From the NCBI GenBank assembly GCA_013214065.1, contig JABSPK010000018.1, forward strand, positions 1 to 63,004: a DNA stretch of 63,004 nucleotides. Direction: 5' to 3'. The translations under genes were made by a program, and so were the position numbers. Numbering within the stretch: position 1 is the stretch's first letter; every line of letters begins with the position of its first letter. The notes below the pieces were generated by a model, which saw only the letters and a program-made list of their open reading frames with translations, did not search any database and had not been told where the DNA came from. The DNA is from Flavobacteriaceae bacterium (GTDB taxonomy: Bacteria; Bacteroidota; Bacteroidia; Flavobacteriales; Flavobacteriaceae). Of the stretch, positions 34,507-44,331 are shown in pieces.

Positions 34507-35754
34507 ATGCAGGCAGAAATCATTACGATCGGCGATGAGATATTGATTGGGCAGATCGTCGACACCAATTCGGCATTCATTGCCAAATCCCTTAATGACA
34601 TCGGCGTTTCGATTTACCAGGTCACCTCGGTACATGATGAACGTGAACATATCTTAAAAGCCTTGGCAGAAGCCAATAAGCGTTCAAAAATAGTGCTGGT
34701 AACGGGCGGATTGGGTCCAACCAAAGACGACATTACGAAACAGACCCTTTGCGGGTATTTTGAAGATTCACTGGTACGCAACGAGGAGGTCTTAAAGCAT
34801 ATTGAAATGCTATTTGCCACCTATATCAGCACACCCATTTCCGATTTAAACCGCAATCAGGCCCTTGTTCCATCGAAAGCTACCATACTGCACAACCAAT
34901 ACGGCACCGCTCCTGGAATGTGGATCGAAAAGAACGATTCGGTCTTTGTCTTCATGCCCGGTGTCCCTTTTGAGATGAAGGCATTGCTTAAAAACCAAGT
35001 CTTGCACCGTATTACCGAGCGATTTGAAAGACCCCATATCCTCCACAAAACCATCATGACTTATGGTTTGGGTGAAAGTGCGATTGCCAACCGCTTGGAA
35101 GCCTGGGAAGAACAGCTGCCTGAATTCATCAAATTGGCTTATTTACCCAATTTGGGAAGGGTCCGTTTGCGGTTAACGGCCAAAGGACCAGATCACGAGG
35201 TGCTCGAAAACGAAGTCGAGAAGGCCGTAGCCGCCATGTATCCCCTGATCGGGGAAATCATCTATGGGGTGGCCGAGAACGAAAGTATTGAGTATGGTAT
35301 CGGTAAACTACTTACCGAAAAGGGATTGAGCCTATCGACGGCCGAAAGTTTTACCGGCGGAAAAATCGCCAATCAGATAACCATGGTACCTGGGGCCTCG
35401 AACTATTTCAAAGGCAGTGTGGTGGCCTATGCCACCGAAGCGAAAATCGATCAGTTGGGAATCGATGAGCGGCTAGTCGCAGAACATTCGGTGGTCAGCG
35501 AGGAAGTCGCCATGGCCATGGCCCAAAATGCAAGCCGATTGTTCAAGACCGATTTCGCCATAGCCACCACCGGTAATGCCGGCCCGACAAAGGGGGATTC
35601 CGATGCACCTGTAGGTACGGTATTTATCGGAATAGCCTCACCGCAAGGGGTTTTCGCCCAAGGGTTTACCATGGGTAACCATCGCGAACGTATCGTGCAG
35701 AAGTCGGTCAACAAAGCCTTCGAATTGTTGCAGAAAGAAATTTTAAAATTCTGA
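34507..35754 (+). CDS. cinA: CinA-family nicotinamide-nucleotide amidohydrolase
   Basis: The protein has 415 residues, the two-domain form. The N-terminal molybdopterin-binding-like domain (COG1058; [40 protein letters not shown]) has ADP-ribose pyrophosphatase activity in characterised members. The C-terminal CinA domain ([36 protein letters not shown]) is the deamidase that converts nicotinamide mononucleotide to nicotinate mononucleotide in NAD recycling. Length and motifs are normal. Confidence 0.95.
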   Translation: MQAEIITIGDEILIGQIVDTNSAFIAKSLNDIGVSIYQVTSVHDEREHILKALAEANKRSKIVLVTGGLGPTKDDITKQTLCGYFEDSLVRNEEVLKHIEMLFATYISTPISDLNRNQALVPSKATILHNQYGTAPGMWIEKNDSVFVFMPGVPFEMKALLKNQVLHRITERFERPHILHKTIMTYGLGESAIANRLEAWEEQLPEFIKLAYLPNLGRVRLRLTAKGPDHEVLENEVEKAVAAMYPLIGEIIYGVAENESIEYGIGKLLTEKGLSLSTAESFTGGKIANQITMVPGASNYFKGSVVAYATEAKIDQLGIDERLVAEHSVVSEEVAMAMAQNASRLFKTDFAIATTGNAGPTKGDSDAPVGTVFIGIASPQGVFAQGFTMGNHRERIVQKSVNKAFELLQKEILKF

Positions 35755-35762
35755 TCTATAAT

Positions 35763-35794
35763 TTTGTGGGTCAATAAGAAAAGATATAAATTTG
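35763..35794 (+). promoter_or_regulatory. promoter of the rpmB-rpmG-DUF4295 operon
   Basis: TTTG at 35763-35766 and TAAATTTG at 35787-35794 are separated by 20 bases, an excellent match to the Bacteroidota -33/-7 promoter. The rpmB ATG follows 28 bases downstream. Confidence 0.8.
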
Positions 35795-35822
35795 CACTCG
35801 CGAAAATTCAAGCACAGAGAAG

Positions 35823-36059
35823 ATGTCCAAGATTTGTGAAGTTACAGGTAAGAAAGTGATGTTTGGGAATAACGTTTCCTTCTCGATCAACAAGACGAAG
35901 AGAAGATTCGATATCAACATTTCCAAAAAGAAGTTTTACATTCCGGAAGAAGACCGATGGGTGACCTTGAACGTCTCTTCAAAAGGAATCAAGATCATCA
36001 ATAAATTAGGAATCTCTGCTGCATTGAAAGAAGCAAGAGCGAAAGGTTTCGTAAAGTAA
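35823..36059 (+). CDS. rpmB: 50S ribosomal protein L28
   Basis: The protein has 78 residues. SKICEVTGKKVMFGNNVSFS and the basic NKTKRRFDINISKKKFYIP are typical of bL28, as is the EEDRWVTLNVSSKGIKIINK segment. It lies at the head of a ribosomal mini-operon with rpmG and the DUF4295 gene. Confidence 0.98.
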   Translation: MSKICEVTGKKVMFGNNVSFSINKTKRRFDINISKKKFYIPEEDRWVTLNVSSKGIKIINKLGISAALKEARAKGFVK

Positions 36060-36070
36060 AAAGTTGAGTA

Positions 36071-36253
36071 ATGGCCAAGAAGGGGAATAGAATTCAGGTA
36101 ATTTTGGAATGCACGGAGCACAAAGAATCCGGGCAACCAGGTACATCACGATACATCACTACCAAGAACAAGAAGAATACGCCCGATCGATTGCAGATGA
36201 AGAAATTCAATCCGATTTTGAAGCGTATGACCATTCATAAAGAAATCAAATAA
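36071..36253 (+). CDS. rpmG: 50S ribosomal protein L33
   Basis: This 60-residue protein has [20 protein letters not shown] and [19 protein letters not shown], which match bL33. Only one cysteine of the zinc-binding pattern remains, so this is the zinc-free (C-) form. It starts 11 bases after rpmB. Confidence 0.97.
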   Translation: MAKKGNRIQVILECTEHKESGQPGTSRYITTKNKKNTPDRLQMKKFNPILKRMTIHKEIK

Positions 36254-36262
36254 GTTTAGACC

Positions 36263-36415
36263 ATGGCAAAGAAGACGGTAGCAACACTACAAAGTAGTTC
36301 CAAAAGATTGACAAAGGCCATCAAAATGGTCAAGTCACCGAAAACAGGTGCGTATACCTTCGTTGAGTCGGTTATGGCCCCTGAATTGGTTAACGATTGG
36401 TTGTCGAAAAAGTAA
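36263..36415 (+). CDS. DUF4295 protein, Bacteroidota ribosomal protein bL38
   Basis: This 50-residue basic protein begins MAKKTVATLQSSSKRLTKAI and ends VMAPELVNDWLSKK. Its position nine bases after rpmG and its sequence match DUF4295. From memory, the Flavobacterium johnsoniae ribosome structure identified this family as an additional large-subunit protein, bL38, limited to Bacteroidota. The gene is easily overlooked because of its size. Confidence 0.92.
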   Translation: MAKKTVATLQSSSKRLTKAIKMVKSPKTGAYTFVESVMAPELVNDWLSKK

Positions 36416-36438
36416 TTTCGCGACGATAAAGAATGAAG

Positions 36439-36466
36439 AGCCGTCCCGATAGGGGCGGCTTTTTTA
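36439..36466 (+). terminator. intrinsic terminator after ribosomal operon
   Basis: The stem AGCCGTCCC/GGGGCGGCT (one G-T pair) has the loop GATA and is followed by six Ts. It ends the rpmB-rpmG-DUF4295 transcript. Confidence 0.92.
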
Positions 36467-36492
36467 TTTTAACAAAACTCCACCTACTTTCC

Positions 36493-36500
36493 TATCTTTG
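36493..36500 (+). promoter_or_regulatory. ftsY -7 promoter element
   Basis: TATCTTTG is an exact TAnnTTTG box, 19 bases before the ftsY ATG. No clear -33 element was seen. Confidence 0.45.
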
Positions 36501-36518
36501 ATTATATAGCTACAACCT

Positions 36519-37478
36519 ATGGCTTTGTTTAAGAACATATTCTCCAAGGAGAAAAAAGAGACTTTGGATAAAGGTCTTGAAAAATCGAATTCCAGTTTTT
36601 TCGGAAAGCTATCAAAAGCGGTTGCCGGAAAATCAAAGGTCGATGACGAGGTACTTGATAATCTTGAAGAGGTTTTGGTCACCTCGGATGTGGGTGTCGA
36701 CACCACCTTGAAGATCATTGAAAGGATCGAGGCCCGCGTGGCACGTGATAAATATTTGGGTATTGACGAATTGAACGTCATTTTGCGCGAAGAGATTGCG
36801 GCGCTGTTGGCCGAGACCCGATCGGGCGAGGCGGAGACCATTGAAATCCCTAAATCCGACGGCCCTCATGTCATCATGGTTGTTGGGGTCAATGGGGTCG
36901 GGAAGACCACGACCATCGGTAAGCTCGCCCACCAGTTCAAAAACAAGGGGCTTAAGGTCGTTTTGGGTGCGGCCGATACCTTTAGGGCCGCCGCCATCGA
37001 CCAGTTGGAAGTTTGGGCGAAACGGGTCGACGTGCCCATCATCAAACAAAAAATGGGGAGTGATCCGGCCTCGGTGGCTTTCGATACCTTGAATTCAGCA
37101 GTGGCTGAAAAGGCTGATGTGGTCCTAATCGACACGGCAGGGCGATTGCACAATAAGGTCAATTTGATGAACGAACTTTCAAAAGTCAAACGGGTCATGC
37201 AAAAAGTGGTTCCCGATGCCCCACATGATGTGTTGTTGGTGCTAGATGGGTCAACCGGCCAAAATGCGTTTGAACAGGCCAAGCAGTTTACCAAGGCCAC
37301 CGAAGTCCGCAGTCTGGCGGTCACTAAGTTGGATGGAACCGCGAAAGGCGGTGTGGTGATCGGAATATCCGATCAATTCCAGATTCCGGTGAAGTACATC
37401 GGCGTTGGGGAAGGGATCGAAGACCTACAGGTCTTCAATAAATACGAATTCGTCGATTCCTTTTTCAAATTCCAATGA
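36519..37478 (+). CDS. ftsY: signal recognition particle receptor FtsY
   Basis: The protein has 319 residues with a short acidic/basic N-terminal A region and the NG domains. GTPase motifs are G1 GVNGVGKTTTIGKLA, G2/G3 DTFRAAAIDQLEVWAKR and VVLIDTAGRLHNK, and G4 VTKLDGTAKGG. FtsY docks ribosome-SRP complexes at the inner membrane for co-translational insertion. The stop overlaps the DUF2911 start (ATGA). Confidence 0.97.
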   Translation: MALFKNIFSKEKKETLDKGLEKSNSSFFGKLSKAVAGKSKVDDEVLDNLEEVLVTSDVGVDTTLKIIERIEARVARDKYLGIDELNVILREEIAALLAETRSGEAETIEIPKSDGPHVIMVVGVNGVGKTTTIGKLAHQFKNKGLKVVLGAADTFRAAAIDQLEVWAKRVDVPIIKQKMGSDPASVAFDTLNSAVAEKADVVLIDTAGRLHNKVNLMNELSKVKRVMQKVVPDAPHDVLLVLDGSTGQNAFEQAKQFTKATEVRSLAVTKLDGTAKGGVVIGISDQFQIPVKYIGVGEGIEDLQVFNKYEFVDSFFKFQ

Positions 37479-38350
37479 AACGCGTATTCCTAGGGCTGTA
37501 TTTCTGTTGTTCGCTTTTTGCTACGGCACAGATTACACATCCCAAAGCAAGTCCTTTTGCCATAGTCGAACAACAATTGGGCCTTTCCAATATCCGTATC
37601 GAATATTCACGACCGGCAGTTAAGGGAAGGCATGTATTCGGACCGCAAGACGATGGCCAAAAAGGTTTGGTGCCCTATGGTCGAATTTGGCGCGTCGGGG
37701 CCAACGAAAGCACCAAGATCCATGTGGATGCGGATATGAAAATCATGGGCAATACGCTACCTAAAGGTACCTATGCCCTGTATGCGTTTCCTGGATCGGA
37801 ATATTGGGAAATCGCATTACATACCAATATCGGGCACTGGGGAGATGGTCGGACGGCCTATGATCCTGCCGAAGATTTATTTCGTATCCGACTTCGACCG
37901 CAACGCCTATCCTATCACCAAGAGAATTTTTTGATTTCTTTCGATAGCATTACCCACAATGCCGCGTTGTTGCAACTGACTTGGGCCTCGACCCGAATCG
38001 AAATCCCTATCGAAGTCGATACCCAAGCGATGATGGAAGCTGAGATTACTAATAAATTGGAATCGCTGCCAACGGCTCAGACCTATTACGAAGCCGCACG
38101 GTATTTGCAGGAACAGGGCATCGATACCAGAAGAGCACTTGGATATGTCGATAAAGCCCTTGAATTGGGGGGCGACACCTACTATTTCCATAGGGTCAAA
38201 AGCCTATTGCAAGCGGATTTGAAAGACTTCATAGGGGCCATCGCATCCGCCCAAAAATCAAGAACCATCGCTGCCGAATTGGGTAAGGATGAATTCGTTC
38301 GGATGAACGAAAAGAACATCCGCGCTTGGACCATCTTGCTTGAAGATTAG
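37475..38350 (+). CDS. secreted DUF2911 protein
   Basis: The protein has 291 residues with a signal peptide ending at FATAQ. Residues about 20-170 are DUF2911 (LSNIRIEYSRPAVKGRHVFG; GRIWRVGANESTKIHV; GTYALYAFPGSEYWEI), a beta-rich domain of unknown function common in Bacteroidota. A C-terminal helical part of about 100 residues (AQTYYEAARYLQEQG; ALGYVDKALEL) resembles TPR-like helices. It is translationally coupled to ftsY by ATGA, though a functional link is not evident. Confidence 0.88.
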   Translation: MKRVFLGLYFCCSLFATAQITHPKASPFAIVEQQLGLSNIRIEYSRPAVKGRHVFGPQDDGQKGLVPYGRIWRVGANESTKIHVDADMKIMGNTLPKGTYALYAFPGSEYWEIALHTNIGHWGDGRTAYDPAEDLFRIRLRPQRLSYHQENFLISFDSITHNAALLQLTWASTRIEIPIEVDTQAMMEAEITNKLESLPTAQTYYEAARYLQEQGIDTRRALGYVDKALELGGDTYYFHRVKSLLQADLKDFIGAIASAQKSRTIAAELGKDEFVRMNEKNIRAWTILLED

Positions 38351-38520
38351 GCTTGTCACTCCTTTTTCCATAATTAAAAGAAAACGACTATCTTACGTAA
38401 TCGACCAAGGTCGGTGTGAAGCGAGAACCGACATATAACTTATGTCAATCAAAGGTTATCGAGAACCCCGCTGTTCCGAAAGTACGGTCCCCCGGACAGC
38501 ACCAACGCAAATACTATATG

Positions 38521-40272
38521 ATGAGAAATAAAAGATTCCCATTCAACAAGCTATCGACGCTATTCTTGTTGGTGTTCGCCCTCTCTTGCAAGCTAGACCC
38601 CAAACCCCAGGAAGTAACCGATCAGCAGCAGCTGCAGGAGGATGTCGGCGAAATCCAAACTGATGAAAAAGGAGTTGAAACGGAAGCTGAAAAACCACTT
38701 TGGATCCCCTATGACGATTCGGATGAAATCGCTGCCAGTGCCACACACGAAAACCCGAAAATGCGTTTTAAGCTGCTACAAAGTAAGGTATTGGACAAGA
38801 ATTTGGTCTTCCAACCACTGGCCGATGCCGTGGCCGGTTTTTCAATGGACCGTTATGAGACGCTCAGGCCCCTGGTCATGGAACAAGATATCCCGACCTT
38901 ACAAAAACACATCAAACAAGGGGTGTTCTCCTATGAAGAACTGACCTTGTTCTTTTTGAAGCGTATCTATACCTATGAGCTGCCGCATGCCACGACCTTG
39001 AATACGATCTTGGCCCTGAATCCGGATGTTCTGGAACAAGCCAGGTCTTTGGACGCCAATGCCGATGGGCATCACCCCATTTATGGCATGCCGATTTTAT
39101 TAAAAGATAATATCGGTGCCGCCCGAATGAAAACCACCGCAGGGGCCATTGCCTTGATGGGTAATGAAACGGAAAATGCATTTATCGTAGAACGGTTGAA
39201 GGCGAACGGGGCCTTGATTTTAGGCAAGGTGAATCTTAGTGAATGGGCGAATTACCTGTGTAATTGTCCCAATGGGCAAAGTGCTTACGGTGGGCAAACC
39301 TTGAATCCCTATGGTCGGCGGATTTTCGATACCGGGGGCTCAAGTGCCGGTAGTGGCACCGCAGTGGCGGCAAATTATGCAGTCGCGGCAGTCGGTACCG
39401 AAACTTCAGGGTCCATTCTTTCGCCTTCAGGGCAAAATTCAGTAGTGGGTATGAAACCGACCATCGGATTGTTGAGCCGCAGTGGTATCGTACCGATATC
39501 GAGTACTTTAGATACGCCCGGACCGATGACCAAAAGTGTCATTGATAATGGCATTGTGCTTGATGCCATGCGCGGTTTCGATGAAACCGATGATAAGTCC
39601 GTACAGGCCGATTGGGAAGCCTCTTGGTACCAAAGTTCGGAGCCCAGCCTTAAAGGCAAACGATTGGGTGTATTCAAATCCTATCTCGAAAAAGACACCC
39701 TTTACCGGAGCACGATTGGCAAGCTGGAGCAAGCCGGGGCCATCATTGTGGCATTCGAAGCCCCTGAGGTTGCTTTTGATGGCTTCTTATCCCTTTTGAA
39801 CGGTGATATGAAATTCGATTTGCCTCGATATTTTAAAGCAAACGTTAAAGATACCGCAGCGGTACCCTTTTCTACCGTGGCTGATATCGTAGCTTTCAAC
39901 CTGAAAGATTCGTTGGTTCGCATTCCGTATGGCCAGGTTCGTTTAGAAGGTATCCTAGGCGATTCGCTTCCGACGGATTCGTTGCAATCCTTAAAAGGAC
40001 GGCTCAAAAATTCGGGGCGTACCTATTGGAATACGCCCATGACCGCCCACCGACTGGATGCGATCCTCTCCATCAATAATTACGATGCAGGTGCTGCGGC
40101 AGTGGCCGAATATCCGGCCTTGGGCCTGCCCATGGGGTATCGCTATACTGGAGAGCCCGTGAATTTGACCTTGATCGCCAGACAATACCAAGAAGGCAAA
40201 TTGTACGCATTAGGGGCTGCTATCGAAGAACTGTTGGCAGCGCGACGGATGCCTGCCGGTTACGAAGATTAA
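38521..40272 (+). CDS. amidase signature family lipoprotein
   Basis: I choose the ATG at 38521 (583 residues) because it is followed by a lipoprotein signal (KLSTLFLLVFALSCKLD); a GTG at 38416 would place 35 unlikely residues in front. The amidase signature has catalytic Lys in PILLKDNIGAARMKTTAGA and the Ser-Ser pair in DTGGSSAGSGTAVAANYAVA with GTETSGSILSPSGQNSVVG. These enzymes hydrolyse amide bonds. Periplasmic or surface location implies peptide or amide scavenging. A long N-terminal acidic region of about 100 residues precedes the domain. Confidence 0.92.
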   Translation: MRNKRFPFNKLSTLFLLVFALSCKLDPKPQEVTDQQQLQEDVGEIQTDEKGVETEAEKPLWIPYDDSDEIAASATHENPKMRFKLLQSKVLDKNLVFQPLADAVAGFSMDRYETLRPLVMEQDIPTLQKHIKQGVFSYEELTLFFLKRIYTYELPHATTLNTILALNPDVLEQARSLDANADGHHPIYGMPILLKDNIGAARMKTTAGAIALMGNETENAFIVERLKANGALILGKVNLSEWANYLCNCPNGQSAYGGQTLNPYGRRIFDTGGSSAGSGTAVAANYAVAAVGTETSGSILSPSGQNSVVGMKPTIGLLSRSGIVPISSTLDTPGPMTKSVIDNGIVLDAMRGFDETDDKSVQADWEASWYQSSEPSLKGKRLGVFKSYLEKDTLYRSTIGKLEQAGAIIVAFEAPEVAFDGFLSLLNGDMKFDLPRYFKANVKDTAAVPFSTVADIVAFNLKDSLVRIPYGQVRLEGILGDSLPTDSLQSLKGRLKNSGRTYWNTPMTAHRLDAILSINNYDAGAAAVAEYPALGLPMGYRYTGEPVNLTLIARQYQEGKLYALGAAIEELLAARRMPAGYED

Positions 40273-41375
40273 TCGAGATAGGCGGACAGTCGTTCCCAAA
40301 GGGCATTATCAAAACTTGAAGGACCCAATAAATCGTCGCCGCTATCATCTCCTTGCCGGAGAATGACCAAACCCCGACTCGGAACAATGTATAATTTCTG
40401 ATCGTTCTTTCCTAGCCCGGCGTAGGTGTCGGCCGGGGCATTCGGAATCAGTTCCCCATCGAAAACGGCCTGTAGGCCGGGAGCTCGATATGAATCCTTT
40501 CCATTGAGCCACCAAAGGTAACCGTAGGCCGCATTGAGTTCTTGAGAGGTAACGCGCATGGCCGATCCATAGGCCTCGTTGCTTAAAATGTCAGTCGCTT
40601 CCCATTGTCCTCCATTGAGGTTTAAAAGCCCGAAGCGTGCCATACTACGTGCCGTACTGAAGTAAACGTTGTTCGTGCCACTGGTTGAGAACCAAAACCC
40701 ATCCATTCCGATGCGATCACGCAGTTTTTGATTGAAGTAATCGGTCCAATCCATGGCACTCGCATTGGCGACTACGTCTTGCAGTAGGGTGTAGGGACCG
40801 TTATGATAGGCCCAGCGTGTACCGGCATCGGCCAAATATTCGAGACAATCCGGCGTGATGCAATCGAATTCAAGATCGTTCAAGCCCGAAGTCATGGTCA
40901 ATTGGTGTTTAATTTTGATCAGGTTTTCTTTTTCCATAGTGAGGCCTGTCCAACCTTGACCAAGATAGTCGGCGCTGGTATCGTTGACATCCAAAAGTCC
41001 CTCCGCCTCGGCGATACCGACTGCGAAAGCGGTCAATGTTTTTCCGGCCGAAGCCCAATACCAGCTCGTGTTAACCGTATGCTCATCAAAATACCATTCC
41101 ACGGCGATGCGACCGTCTTTCAAAATCATGAAAGCCTTGGTTCCGTTGCTTTCCAGAAAATCGCGTAGGGCGCCCTCCGCGGAGGCGTTCCAATCCAAGG
41201 AAGCCGGGTCAACGGTTTCCCAATCGGCCGATTCCAAGGGCGGGAAATAGCGTACAGGAGTTGCCGGTAAATCGGTGTTGTCATCACCACTGCCTTCGAT
41301 AGTCTCGATGGAATCGGACGTACATCCCAACAAGAACAGACTGAGTAAACTGACTAATAGGTAGTTGGTTTTCAT
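40269..41375 (-). CDS. serine hydrolase, beta-lactamase/class C-like lipoprotein
   Basis: A protein of 368 residues with the lipobox LLGC. The SxxK motif is SAGK in WYWASAGKTLTAFAV, and WAYHNGPYTLLQDV supplies the tyrosine motif (Y-H-N). The family (PF00144) includes class C beta-lactamases, DD-peptidases and esterases. It converges on the amidase with a four-base overlap of stops. Confidence 0.9.
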   Translation of the reverse strand: MKTNYLLVSLLSLFLLGCTSDSIETIEGSGDDNTDLPATPVRYFPPLESADWETVDPASLDWNASAEGALRDFLESNGTKAFMILKDGRIAVEWYFDEHTVNTSWYWASAGKTLTAFAVGIAEAEGLLDVNDTSADYLGQGWTGLTMEKENLIKIKHQLTMTSGLNDLEFDCITPDCLEYLADAGTRWAYHNGPYTLLQDVVANASAMDWTDYFNQKLRDRIGMDGFWFSTSGTNNVYFSTARSMARFGLLNLNGGQWEATDILSNEAYGSAMRVTSQELNAAYGYLWWLNGKDSYRAPGLQAVFDGELIPNAPADTYAGLGKNDQKLYIVPSRGLVILRQGDDSGDDLLGPSSFDNALWERLSAYLD

Positions 41376-41474
41376 GGTTTCGTTTCGTTTTTAGACCCCG
41401 ATTCCCCGTATTGGTTTAACGGGAAGGGATGGGTATTTATGCAAGAATTTCGACCAAGTGCACCCCAAGTATCG

Positions 41475-41482
41475 TATTTTTG
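41475..41482 (+). promoter_or_regulatory. rimO -7 promoter element
   Basis: TATTTTTG is an exact -7 box. Transcription from it would begin near 41486, which rules out the upstream in-frame start at 41429 and supports the ATG at 41513. Confidence 0.6.
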
Positions 41483-41512
41483 CCCCGTTTCGGCATCAAG
41501 CAAGAAAACGGT

Positions 41513-42826
41513 ATGAGAACCAAATCACTTAAGAAGAACAAAATCAACGTGGTCACCCTGGGTTGTAGCAAGAATGTATACGACTCCGAAGTGCTCATGG
41601 GCCAACTTCGGGCCAACAACAAGGAGGTCGCACATGAGGAGGAAGGCAATGTGGTCGTTATCAATACCTGCGGTTTCATTGCAAATGCCAAGGAGGAGAG
41701 CGTGAATACCATCTTGGAATATGTTCAAAAGAAGGAAGCAGGGGCCGTCGACAAGGTGTTCGTGACCGGATGTCTCAGCGAACGGTACAAACCCGACCTT
41801 AAAAAAGAAATTCCGGATGTAGATGCCTATTTCGGAACGAGTGACCTCCCCAATTTACTCAAGGCCCTCGGTGCCGACTACAAACACGAGTTACTTGGCG
41901 AGCGATTGACCACCACCCCTAAGAATTATGCCTATTTGAAAATCGCGGAAGGTTGTGATCGCCCCTGCTCGTTCTGCGCCATTCCGATCATGCGCGGAAA
42001 ACACCGCAGTACCCCTATTGAAGCCTTGGTCGAAGAGGCCGGTAAACTGGCTGCGAACGGGGTCAAAGAATTGATATTGATCGCACAAGACTTGACATAT
42101 TATGGTCTGGACCTCTACAAAAAAAGAAATTTGGCCGAGTTGCTCGAGCATCTCGTTGCCGTTGACGGCATAGAATGGATACGTTTGCATTACGCCTTTC
42201 CGACAGGCTTTCCAATGGATGTACTTGAGGTCATGGAGCGTGAACCTAAAATCTGCAATTATATTGACATTCCCTTACAGCATATCGCCGATCCGATTCT
42301 GAAAAGCATGCGTCGAGGTACTACAAAGGCCAAAACCACCAAGCTTTTGGAGGAATTTAGGAAGACCGTTCCGGAAATGGCCATCCGCACCACCCTGATC
42401 GTGGGTTATCCTGGCGAAACAGAGGCTGATTTCGAGGTGTTGAAAGATTGGGTAAAGGCCATGCGTTTTGAGCGCTTGGGTTGTTTTACCTATAGCCATG
42501 AGGAAAATACCCATGCCTATAATTTAGAGGATGATGTGCCCGAGGCCGTAAAGCAAGAACGTGCCAATGAGATCATGGAGATCCAATCGCAGATTTCGTG
42601 GGAATTGAACCAAGAAAAAGTCGGAGCGGTCTTTCGCTGTATCATCGACCGAAAGGAAGGGAATTTCTTCGTTGGTAGAACGGAATTCGACTCCCCCGAT
42701 GTTGATAATGAAGTGCATATCGATGCGAGCAAGCATTATGTGAAGATCGGCGAATTCGTGTCGGTAAAAATTACGGATGCCACCGATTTCGATTTGTTCG
42801 GCGAACCGTTTAAAAGCCCCGACTAG
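41513..42826 (+). CDS. rimO: ribosomal protein S12 methylthiotransferase RimO
   Basis: The ATG at 41513 gives 437 residues, the usual length. The N-terminal UPF0004 domain has its cysteines in NVVTLGCSKNVYDSE, VINTCGF and VTGCLSERY. The radical-SAM cluster is EGCDRPCSFC (residues about 146-156). A C-terminal TRAM domain closes the protein. RimO adds a methylthio group to Asp89 of ribosomal protein S12. DSEVLMGQL and KNYAYLKIAEGC support RimO over MiaB. Confidence 0.95.
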   Translation: MRTKSLKKNKINVVTLGCSKNVYDSEVLMGQLRANNKEVAHEEEGNVVVINTCGFIANAKEESVNTILEYVQKKEAGAVDKVFVTGCLSERYKPDLKKEIPDVDAYFGTSDLPNLLKALGADYKHELLGERLTTTPKNYAYLKIAEGCDRPCSFCAIPIMRGKHRSTPIEALVEEAGKLAANGVKELILIAQDLTYYGLDLYKKRNLAELLEHLVAVDGIEWIRLHYAFPTGFPMDVLEVMEREPKICNYIDIPLQHIADPILKSMRRGTTKAKTTKLLEEFRKTVPEMAIRTTLIVGYPGETEADFEVLKDWVKAMRFERLGCFTYSHEENTHAYNLEDDVPEAVKQERANEIMEIQSQISWELNQEKVGAVFRCIIDRKEGNFFVGRTEFDSPDVDNEVHIDASKHYVKIGEFVSVKITDATDFDLFGEPFKSPD

Positions 42827-42848
42827 CGCCAGGGCCTTACCATCATTT

Positions 42849-43535
42849 TTAGTCTTTCGAGACCAAATAAGCATACACCACACCGGCAAAGATGGCCCCT
42901 AATATGGGGGCGATCCAAAACAACCACAATTGGGGCAAGGCCCAACTACCATCAGCGAATAGCGCCTGACTGGTACTCCTTGCCGGATTCACCGAGGTAT
43001 TGGTCACCGGAATACTGATCAAATGGATCAAGGTCAGCCCCAAACCAATGGCCAATCCACCCATTCCTTTAGGCGCTTTGGCATGGGTCGATCCCAAGAT
43101 GATGAATAAAAAGAAAAAGGTCAATACGGCTTCGGTGGTAAAGGCCGAAAGCAAGCCGTAGCCTCCCGGTGAATGTTCACCAAAGCCGTTAGCGGCAAAA
43201 CCGCCCACTTCGAAACCGGGTTTCCCGGTCGCGATGAGGTAGAGTATGGCCGCACCGAAAATAGCGCCCAATAATTGCGCGATGATGTATGGAAAAACAT
43301 CTTTGCGGTCAAAACGCTTCGCCACGGTAAGCCCAATGGTCACCGCGGGGTTGAGGTGGCATCCTGAAATGTGACCGATGGCGTAGGCCATGGTGAGTAC
43401 GCTAAGACCGAAAGCGAGGGCCACCCCGACAAATCCAATTCCTAAATCCGGGTAGGCGGCGGCGATGACAGCACTTCCGCACCCACCGAACACCAACCAT
43501 GAGGTGCCGATAAATTCTGCGATAAATCTTTTCAT
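42849..43535 (-). CDS. aqpZ: aquaporin Z-type water channel
   Basis: The protein has 228 residues with six membrane helices and two half-helices. Both NPA motifs are intact: [11 protein letters not shown] and [13 protein letters not shown]. The selectivity-filter Arg follows the second [23 protein letters not shown] is the AqpZ-type N terminus. It probably allows rapid water movement during osmotic change. It converges with rimO. Confidence 0.95.
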   Translation of the reverse strand: MKRFIAEFIGTSWLVFGGCGSAVIAAAYPDLGIGFVGVALAFGLSVLTMAYAIGHISGCHLNPAVTIGLTVAKRFDRKDVFPYIIAQLLGAIFGAAILYLIATGKPGFEVGGFAANGFGEHSPGGYGLLSAFTTEAVLTFFFLFIILGSTHAKAPKGMGGLAIGLGLTLIHLISIPVTNTSVNPARSTSQALFADGSWALPQLWLFWIAPILGAIFAGVVYAYLVSKD

Positions 43536-43578
43536 AAGGTTCTAAATGAGTTAGTTTACCCATTAGACCCGCAATCGG

Positions 43579-44331
43579 TCATAAAGTCACAAATGAAATA
43601 AGCTGTGAAACGGTAGGGTGGTCGTTTCCTCCAGCAGGCTCGATGGTGATATTGAACGATTCCGCCTTTTCGATATACTTTAAGGGAATCAGGGAGTCCC
43701 CTTTTTCAATGATCCCCATATCGATCATTTCGCCATCGACATCACTCCACATTTGATAGGTTTTGTCACTGGGTAATTTCGCAAGGCCCAAGGGATTCAA
43801 TAACACCGTTTTGGAAGTATGATCCACATAGGCCACCGCATGTGATTCAGGAGATAATCGGTTTCCGTAAAGTACCAAGGGGATGGTTCGGGCATTGTTG
43901 ATCGATTCGTAGCGGTTCGTCGTAAGCAGGTAATTCGATTCCAACCGATCCAAACGTTGTTGTAATTCGGTCGTCTGCATGCGTAGGGCATCGAGATCAC
44001 TTTCGGCGTTTTGCCATTTGGAAAACATCCAAAATGCGGCGAGCCCTAAAACCAGGGCAATCGAGGCTGCGGCCAACATCGGTCCGAATCGCCTTGGTGC
44101 CGCTCCCTTATCCAAGCGTTCCTTTAGGGCATTTTTAGTTCTTTCAGGAGGTTCAACCGCGTTTTCGAAAGCCATTCTTTCAAAATCGGCTTCCATAGCT
44201 TGGAACATGCTTTTGATTTCGGCATCCCCATCAATGAGCTGTTGCACCGCTTCGGCTTCTTGGTCGCCCAATTCCCCGAGCAGGAACTTTTCCAACAATC
44301 CTTCTTCCAACAACTTTTCCTTATCCATCAT
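43579..44331 (-). CDS. anti-sigma factor with RskA-like periplasmic domain
   Basis: The double ATG at 44331/44328 gives 250 or 249 residues and overlaps the sigma-factor stop. The N-terminal cytoplasmic part (LEEGLLEKFLLGELGDQEAE) is a zinc-free anti-sigma domain; one membrane helix follows (FGPMLAAASIALVLGLAAFWMF). A coiled segment DALRMQTTELQQRLDRLESN and the RskA-type domain (LLNPLGLAKLPSDKTYQMWS) lie outside. Such proteins hold their sigma factor at the membrane until a signal triggers proteolysis. Confidence 0.9.
   Translation of the reverse strand: MMDKEKLLEEGLLEKFLLGELGDQEAEAVQQLIDGDAEIKSMFQAMEADFERMAFENAVEPPERTKNALKERLDKGAAPRRFGPMLAAASIALVLGLAAFWMFSKWQNAESDLDALRMQTTELQQRLDRLESNYLLTTNRYESINNARTIPLVLYGNRLSPESHAVAYVDHTSKTVLLNPLGLAKLPSDKTYQMWSDVDGEMIDMGIIEKGDSLIPLKYIEKAESFNITIEPAGGNDHPTVSQLISFVTL

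Noticed and set aside
41429-41512. N-terminal extension of rimO
   Set aside because: A -7 promoter element lies within it, so it would not be translated.
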